Shown: piece after piece, positions 56,050 to 64,000 of the stretch
Position numbering within the stretch: the first letter of the stretch is position 1
Layout: every line of letters begins with the position of its first letter
Source of the DNA: Apostichopus japonicus
Taxonomy: Eukaryota; Echinodermata; Holothuroidea; Aspidochirotida; Stichopodidae
Assembly: GCF_037975245.1 (NCBI RefSeq)
Contig: NC_092580.1
Span: 6,796,501-6,860,500, forward strand
DNA length: 64,000 nucleotides
Direction of reading: 5' to 3'
Notes under the pieces: model-generated
The model's input: the letters and a program-made list of their open reading frames with translations, nothing else
Told to the model about the DNA's origin: nothing
Database searches by the model: none
Translations under genes and position numbers: made by a program

Positions 56050-58590
56050 CTTAGATGGCACTTACAAAGTATTTCCTCTGTTTTAACAACTTTTTTTTTT
56101 TTTTACTTCATTGTTAAACAAAGTACAATCATGCAGAGAATAATGACATTTTCCTCTGTTAGTTTTTTCTAATATTATTTTCATTCAGCAGTACTACTTT
56201 AAATAAAGTTGCAAAGAAACAAACCAAACTTGTGTAAATAGAGGCTTAACTGTTAGGCTCAACTTTCTTAAAGTGAAGCCTTTCTTTTGATTGTTGATGC
56301 AGAGTGTAATATAATTATCCAGTTTTTGTTTCATATATTTAATTTTCTTTCCATAAGAAATAACATGTACACCTATTTGCCATATTCTGAGTTAAATCCT
56401 TGCCTCTCCCTTCAGAAATCCCCCCCCCCACTCCCCTTCTCCCTTTCTTCTTAGTGCTTGTTGGTTTGTAATTGTTTGTATGGGATCTATTTTTTGTAAT
56501 TGTTTGTGTGGGTCTGGTAATTTTTTGTATTAGGCCTCTGTTAGAATGTATATGAAATGATATTTACTATAACCTTGCCCTGCAGTGAAACAATTGACTA
56601 CTTTTTTTGTTATCATTCCTATATTATTATTGATCATTCCTTGGTTATAGTAAATCTTTTACTATACCCTGTTTTGATATTAAGCAAAAACTTCAACTTA
56701 TTCAGAATGATTTCCAATTCTATGAACAGTAACTTTCATGTTCAACTTTACAAAATGAGGAAACTTAAGTCTCATGTGACAGGCAAGCGTTCTGGAGATT
56801 GGAAATTAAAATAATTAAAAAATCAAGCATCTGTATCAATATATGACCACTGAGAACAAACTATATAGAACAAAAAAACAGCTAAATTTCTTTGCCAAAA
56901 TGGGAACTGTAAATTGCAAGTAATGTGGATATGTGCGAGTCACATACAGACTTGCATTGTGAGCAAAACATACTAATATGGTCTCGAGTTCTACTATAAG
57001 TCTTGTGCAAAGGTCATTCTATGTAATGATAATTGATACAACAAATTATGTTTAAACAATCTTGAGATAACCTTTGCATCTCAAAATATTTATCAGCACT
57101 AAGGCTACATTTTGCATTAAGTCGTTCACAGTCAGATGGTTCCATACTCCTGAGTGAAAAGAAGATAAATTCAGAAATAATATTTAACATTCCATGAAAA
57201 GTAACTTACAAATGATATGCAGTTATGCAGATTTGAAAAGGAAACAGTACTGCATGATAGTACATTTAATTAATGATTTGATGAAACTTTTTGCAATGAA
57301 TTAAATACTATGGAGTTAGCAGACACGATTACAATTACTTTTCTCAATATTAAAAACTCTTCAATACCAAGTCTCATATTTGGTACTGAAAAAATTCCGC
57401 CAGATGAAAACCTTGATATAATATAAACACCTTAAATGAAACAAACATGACGCCCTCTATTTACAAAAAGTTGTTTCGCAATGCCTCTTTTAATGTCCGC
57501 TACATTCAAGCAGGTAATGCCAAGTTGTTATTACGCAAAAGTGATGTAGCGCTACCGGAAATAACTGACTGATACAGACATTTCTGTGACTTATACAAAA
57601 TACACTCGCCTAGCTGACCTGTTCGACGATTATACTTCACGCTGTGTAGGCATACATTGTGTGGCCAAGTACTGTAGTGTTGTTATTGCCGGTTAGCGTA
57701 GATTTTCTGACAGGTACACACGACGTCTTCAACAAACAGGAACTAAGTAAGTTTGGCATACAGCCTCCAATATAGCATTAATATCACTGTGCACGCACTG
57801 CATTCAAACACTTACGTTGTGATTGGATTCTTCCATACATGATCACAGGTCTTAGTCTTACGAAGGATGTATTTTGTCATCAACCACTGTAAACGGTAGG
57901 CCAAAAAACTTCGCATTATTAAACTTAACTCGTTAAAAACTTGACTTAACGTTAGACCTTGCCTACAGTAGCCATAACTAAGTTACGAATAGCCTAACGT
58001 TAGGTCTACCTAAGCCTTGGTGCCGAACCAAGTTAACCTTACAAAGACTAAAGAGACCAGCTTGGAAATTGGATAGAGCTAGCCTAGCTTGAACTAACTT
58101 AAGTAAGCGTAAGATCAGATCAAACGTAAGGAAATATTTTTGGGGAGTAATTGTAGAATACAGGGCAACTTTTGAGACTTCCTATACATATATCAGTAGT
58201 ATGCGGATGACCAATCAATATTGCCAGATTTAATTCGCCTAGATACTGTTACCATATTCCAAATCCAAGTCAGCATAGGCTAACCCTAATCTTAACAAGA
58301 ATCTGAGCCAAGTATAACCTGGCATCAAGTCTTTGCTTCCCAGATGGGGGTTCTATTTATTTTAACTGTAAATGAGGTAGCCTATGTGAAGTGTTGTTTC
58401 CTTTCAATTGACATCATATAAAAATCTATTACTAACAAGTAACGTACATTGATTCACAAACTGTAATTTAAGGATGTGAAGTGGCGTTCTCAAAATAATG
58501 TGAACGACAAACAACTTTATTTGTTGCCATGTTAAACTGCTAACAAGTAAATGGAGGTATCCCACTGGGGCAGAATTAATTGTATTTATA
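56050..58590. other. Intergenic sequence
   Basis: AT-rich up to about 57400, then more balanced in base content with CCTAACGTTAGG-like words near 57990. No gene was recognised. Confidence 0.4.
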
Positions 58591-58600
58591 TATGTGTTTT

Positions 58601-59403
58601 AGATCTTCCTGCAAGCAGGAACTCACGAAGAAGCCTCATTGGCGGGGACAAACTAAAACGAATGACAGCGAATGACAATTGACTTTGTACAGGGTTAATT
58701 ATCATTTGCAAATGACAACAACTTGGACAACGAAGGACAGTGTTGAGAAGTGCTAGAATGATTAACGGAGTGGAGTAATGCGGTTATTAGTTTTCTGCGC
58801 AAAAATGATTTGAGGAAAATCGCATCACGTGGTTGCAGGGTTTTGGTGTAATTTACGTACAGGTATATAGAAACCACAGGGAAAGTTTTTGTGTGAGATT
58901 GTGCTTATGTGCTGTGCTTTTTACCTCTGTAGATTTATATAGAAAGATAACTGAAGCCATTTCAAGATTATGGTATTGTTAGTTTCTAACAATAAATATC
59001 GGAAAAGTGACGTTAAATTTACTTTTTAAAATCAGACTTACAATTTCGCTTACTATAAGGTGCGTTTTTATTTTGTCCATACTTTACTAGATCTAGATAC
59101 CCACGAAGTCTGAACTGTGATATCTGGTTGAAGCAAATATCTGTGCTGTCATTACTGTCATTCGTTTTAGTCAACGCAATTTTTTAGTGTGTACAACATA
59201 TTGTCATTCGTTATGTGTAACGCAATTGTCATTCGTTTTAGTAACACCCCCTCATTGGTTTATCAAATTTAAGCCACAAGCTGACCGAAGTCAGTCTCTT
59301 AGATTCATATATAACGTCCATTAATATGAGTCGTCAATTGTCAACAACTCAGTAACTGAACGAAATACATTAATCTTGGAGTGACTCGAACTCGAGACCT
59401 GAA
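58601..59403 (-). mobile_element. tRNA-derived SINE, family A, copy 4, split by a TIR element
   Basis: Tail part 58601-58642 and body part 59251-59403 join in the same order as copy 3 once the insertion is removed. The A-box head is missing. Confidence 0.8.
58643..59250. mobile_element. 608-bp hAT-like MITE inside the SINE
   Basis: The left end has GGGGACAAACTAAAACGAAT; the right end has the inverse of GGGGTGTTACTAAAACGAAT. CTCATTGG lies on both sides (58635-58642, 59251-59258). CGAATGACA and its inverse repeat several times near both ends, as in transposase-binding subterminal repeats. No gene inside. Confidence 0.85.
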
Positions 59404-59553
59404 TTGAATCCTTTACTGTAATATAAAGATTACTACATTCAAAAGTACGACACAACATTTGAATGCTAAACTATTTCCTTTAATTGACGAGAGTGAACAT
59501 GTTACATATACATTTCCAGTATATACATGTATATTGAACAAAATGCTTTACAT

Positions 59554-59952
59554 CAGGGTTGTCCAACCTACGGCCAGTGGGCCACAGTCCGGCCCGCTGC
59601 AGGGTTGTGTCCGGCCCGCCAGAGATGCTCTACGGTGCGAAATTTTAGTGAGCAGATTTATTGATAACAATTTGAAGCTATATAATCGATCATTCGAACC
59701 TTCTGGGTCCAAAAAAACTGCATACAGGTCGGTTTGTGTGACACTCTCTCAGCAGAGGGGGGGGGGGGGCGGCGGCTGAACTTTATTCATCTGTTTTATC
59801 AGGAAGGAAAATAAATCTGCGCGCAGTGCTCACATTGTGTTGCCTTGGGCTTCGGGCAAAAAATCGGAAAATCGAGCGTAGGGTTCATGCGGCCCCTCCT
59901 TCATCATCATCATTCCACGTGGCCCTCCTCTGTAAAAGGTTGGACAACCCTG
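59554..59952. mobile_element. 399-bp hAT-type MITE
   Basis: Starts CAGGGTTGTCCAACCT and ends with its inverse AGGTTGGACAACCCTG. Perfect 8-bp duplication CTTTACAT at 59546-59553 and 59953-59960. A G-run (59757-59769) and GGCCCGC words lie inside; no gene. Confidence 0.9.
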
Positions 59953-61797
59953 CTTTACATCATACTCAAGTCATTTGTATTGTAACACCCAGAGGTGGAT
60001 CTGTGCCTGATGCATTGCTTTGTTATTTCCTGAGGGTTTGCATAATAGATCTATGCATGCAGTTTACCTGCGATCAAGTAAATAGCCACCCCTTATTTAC
60101 CTGATGGTTTGGATAAAATAAGTAGCAGTGCAAAGCTCGGTTAACCAACAATCAGGTAAATGAGCACCAGTGCATATAATCAACCATCAGGTGAATAAGT
60201 AACGAGCACATGCATCCTCATTGAACTGACAACCATGTAACAATCCAGTGCAATAGTCCTTTATACTGATGATCTGGTCAATCACAAGAATGCCATGCTT
60301 ATTGAACCGACGGTTGGTAAATAGCCTGCGCCTAATCTAGTATTACCATCTATCACGATTCTCCTATTACCAGGGTGCCCTTCAGAAGTGTAACTCCTCG
60401 TTAAACTTAGCCCTAGGTAGTTAAGCCAGTGATCTCATCAGCATCGTTATGAATGCTGGATTCCGCATACGGGACACAATGTTTTAGCTAGGGATGCAAA
60501 ACCTTCAAACTGCTTGCGTCCGTCGGATGCAACTTTATTGTTTGGGGAAACAAACTCCAAGTACACACAATCACGAATAAATCTATGCAAAAACACTTTA
60601 TGAATGAACATGTTTCTTTCTTTTAAAAAAACCACAACTTTTGAAAAGAATAAAAATTTCTTCCAACCCTTTAGATGATGGTTTGAAACCAATAAAATCA
60701 CAACAGTCACCAGCCAGTTGCTGGAATTAGCCAATGATGTCTCCAAAATTTCCTGTAGTTTGATTGGTTGATACTCAAATACCTGTACATATTGTCTGCA
60801 AACGTTCTTGCATCTGCAGTACTCAATGACAAAAAAATTATGCTGGTTTAACTGCAACTACTTGTCACATTACTTTCCCTGTGTAGCGAAAGTAAAGTTG
60901 GTGGTAAAGGATACCATATGTGTGCACTCTTGTCACATAGGTGTTTCAACAACAAGCGTTCATGGTAGGAAGATGCACTTGAATTGTTTCTGAGACTACC
61001 CAGTAATATGAGTTGAGACATTCTATGAATTTTGTGGGAAGCTAAGATCTGATAATTGAAAGTGGTTTTCATCCCATAGATGTTTGTTCGGGGACCTGCA
61101 TTGAGAGTTGCTAATTGTAAAATGTGCTTTCATACCAAAGTAATTTCTTCATTGCAAACTTTTTGCAGTCCCTTTGACCACATACTTGAAACAATTTTTT
61201 GGGTGCAACATTCATGTGTAAGTGTAACTTACTGTACTTCATGCATCTTAAAAAGTAGCCACTGAAGATTGGGTTTTTAATCAATATTACATAAAAAGTT
61301 ATTTACATAATTTTGTGGAGCTGGATGTTTGCAAATATTCAAAGCACCCAGGGTAAATTTTGGATCAGTCGCTCAATGGTTGGATGTAGTCTGCACTCCG
61401 CGAGCAAAACGAAGGGCACAATTGAAGTATGTAGGCAATGCAATCACTGAACTAGTTTTCTAAACCCGCCCAAGCATTTGTAACACAAATCCAGTTCAGA
61501 GTTTCAATTTGGGAAGGGATTGTGAGGTAAAAGGAGAAATACACAAAAACCTCACTCAGCATTCTTACCAATTTTTAGACCATGCAAGAAGACTGCTAAT
61601 ATGCTTTGTATGCAAGAAACAAATTTTCTAAGATACACTCCAAGTGTTTGTATTGTAGGTACGGTAGTATGATCGTTTCTTCTCAGGTTTTGATGATTTG
61701 TGTTGGGAAACTTATTCACCTTACAACTTCCAACTTGCTCACTCAGATCTAACAGTGCTATTCTCCTAAAGCCACAAAAAAATTGAAAAACTATGAC

Positions 61798-61930
61798 ATG
61801 CGGCAAGCATTCTTTTCAATTTGTGGCCCACAAACTCTGGAACACTGTCCCCGCCCACATTAGGAATTCCGCTAAAGGTACCATAGACAATTTTTAAAGA
61901 GTCTTAAAAACTCGCTTATTCACATACTAC
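61798..61930 (+). mobile_element. Short LINE 3' coding remnant
   Basis: Reads FSICGPQTLEHCPRPH, then FLKSLK with two stops between, matching the G-P-x-x-W-N-x-L-P and F-K-x-x-L-K-T end of CR1-group LINEs. Confidence 0.5.
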
Positions 61931-64000
61931 CCTCATTGGACCTTGTAATTTTTTCGATCCTTGTGCAATGAAAGGAATGGTCTATGGATTGACTGTTGAG
62001 TGTTAAGAATTGTTAACAATAAGTATACTGTGTGGCTCATAATTCAGTAAGGATACTTTAGTGCTTCAGTATACTGTACATACTTCTGATTAAATCCAGC
62101 AAGCTAGAGTCATGATTGTGCCATGCTAGTTTTCTTCGAAACTGGTCACATCAGCTGAACTATTGGTTCTTGATTTCATGATGCTATATGGCATTGTTGG
62201 TTTCTTTTTTTTCATCTAAGGGAATCCTGCAAAGCTGGAATTAGGACCAACAGCTTGATGGTCAAATTAATTTGAAATATTTGTGTATGCTTCATATGTG
62301 TATGTATGCACTGTACAGTACCATTAGTCATTCAATATTATCTGAACAGTTCTAAAGCTCATCAATAACAAACCAATGAGGAATAATGTCGTAAATTAGC
62401 CTTTTCAATGAGACTATAGAAAGATAACAAATGGCATCTTATTTCTCTCCTTCCATAATCTCTGAAGCTTGTTTTAAGCAGTATGATGACCACATGGCTC
62501 TCCTTACACTAGCCATATATGCACATATACATGTCCTAATACACACATACGTATATGCTGTAGATTGTGCCCTTAATATTAGCCTTGTAGTGCGCAAGTA
62601 CAAATACATTATGACGAATAAGAGTCCAAGTACAAATTTCCGACTATGAGTACAAGTAATGAAATTTGCATCCTCTGAGTACAAATACTGTAAGTACAAC
62701 ATCCCGAGGAGTATGGAACAATGGACTGAAGTATGGACTTGGGTAATAGTAAAAACTCAAATACTACAAGTCTGGTGATTATTATATTCATACCGACTGT
62801 ATCCATGGATACCCACAGATATCCCTTGTATCCATGGGTACCCACAAATTTGCAAATTTGCACGTACACATGTATTCGTTTATCATGTGCTCTCAAAATA
62901 AAAAACAGTAAAACTACATCAATTCCAGGAATGTAATTTGCAGAAAAGTTGATTGCTGATTGTTGGAAGAAGGAACTTTAAATTCACAAGCATGAAGAAT
63001 TTCTCCCCTGGAGGTAGTTAAAACACTAAAATGAAAGTTCACACCTGAAAAACAAGGTATATAAAAGTGAAAACAGCCACAGTGCTAAGTTGTCAAGAAT
63101 AGTAAGAAGAGTTCTAAAAACAATGGTTTTTATTTCATAACTTCTCCATGATGATCAGGACTTTCATTTCAAAGGTCACAAAAACAGAATGAAATGTACA
63201 CGCAACTTAAAAGTGCTTTTGAGAAGTTACTTGAAAACAAACACACACATACAACAAATGTATTCACATGTGAACAGTGCAGTGTAAACAATTACTATAC
63301 ATGTTGGGTATAGATTGTTTGATTAAGAATATGATGTGTTTGCTATTTCTGAGATCAAAGTTCCGACTACAAGTATGAAAAAGATGAACTAGAGTATGGA
63401 CTCAAGTATGGAATACTACAAGTCTATTGCTTATTTATGTATAGACACTGTATCCATGGATACCAAGCTGAGTATCATGTCATGAAGTACCAACTTACAC
63501 ATAGTAAGATGATAAACATATAAATTACCATGCTATTCAGATAACCTAGCTAACTGTACCACACAGAAACTGAAAATAAACAGTTTGCATTTTGTGTACA
63601 AAATGTCAATAACTATCAATACTATTATAGAGACTAGCACATTATATTAAATCTCAAAATAACCACACCCGAAAATATGGGATGTAGTAATCATGCAAGA
63701 TGGTACCTTTGACAATTTGAAGATAACTGTTTGGCATGCATACTTGCATGGCACAGTTAATCTTAGCAAAACGTCATTTTAAACAATGTTTGAAATCTTA
63801 TTGTCTTCGCAAATGAATAGTCTATCGTTTGGAGCTAACAATTTTAGTTTGTAACCTTACATTACTCCCTGCTAATGTTTTCATGAGGTAATTAAACCTA
63901 GATACAGTCTCAATAAATTTTCCAATATTAGTATTTGCTCACATCTAAATGTGTCATGATCTGAATGATTGGAGCATTTTACAGATGTTGTTGTATCTGT
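61931..64000. other. Intergenic sequence with a repeated palindrome
   Basis: GTATCCATGGATAC at 62799-62812 recurs near 63450, each about 50 bp after CTACAAGTCT. Words such as AGTACAAATAC recur at 62600-62700. This is a likely old repeat; no gene was recognised. Confidence 0.4.

Noticed and set aside
60447-60857. 136-codon open frame on the minus strand
   Set aside because: It begins at a non-ATG codon, shows no recognised motif and has no supporting splice context. It is kept out, though a mobile-element origin is possible.

Overview
This window is animal genomic DNA. It has spliced genes with GT-AG introns, no operons, and many decayed transposable elements. The mobile-element mix (a DIRS-like tyrosine-recombinase retroelement, a Penelope-like element, CR1/L2-like LINE 3' ends, several tRNA-derived SINEs, and many TIR elements with TTAA, 5-bp or 8-bp target duplications) together with one plexin locus suggests a marine invertebrate deuterostome. 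An echinoderm is my best guess, but I cannot name the species from sequence alone.

Layout. 1-1440 (minus strand) is the 3' half of a broken DIRS-like retroelement (RNase H, then tyrosine recombinase). 1441-6262 is repeat-rich: two tRNA-derived SINEs, a cluster of TTGGC-N5-GCCAA palindromes, a three-copy GC-rich tandem repeat and a field of degenerate tandem repeats. From 6263 to 53789 on the plus strand runs one gene, a plexin. I resolved 34 consecutive exons whose reading phases all agree. They encode the last blade of the sema domain, PSI1, PSI2 and PSI3 with their spacers, four IPT/TIG domains, a transmembrane helix, a juxtamembrane coiled coil and the split intracellular RasGAP fold with its inserted Rho-binding domain, up to the stop codon (1453 residues in the window). 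The N-terminal part, including most of the sema domain, lies upstream of the window. From 53790 to 64000 I found only 3' UTR and intergenic sequence with mobile-element pieces.

The plexin is a semaphorin receptor. Its sema, PSI and IPT ectodomain binds ligand. Its cytoplasmic GAP acts on Rap/Ras-type GTPases, and its RBD binds Rho-family GTPases. This copy has a furin-type motif (RTRRKR) in the ectodomain, as B-type plexins do. It also has a Ser-Arg pair where known plexins carry Arg-Arg in the GAP active site.

The introns hold most of the unusual structure. One intron, with a GC-AG splice pair, carries a three-level transposon nest. Each level is outlined by terminal repeats and target duplications, and the Penelope-like middle layer carries a complete hammerhead-ribozyme core. 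Another intron begins with a 38-bp minisatellite in which every unit repeats the end of the exon plus its splice donor, giving ten donor copies. A 4.1-kb TIR element carries a decayed multi-exon gene with a cysteine-rich tail. Several TIR elements lie very close to plexin splice sites.
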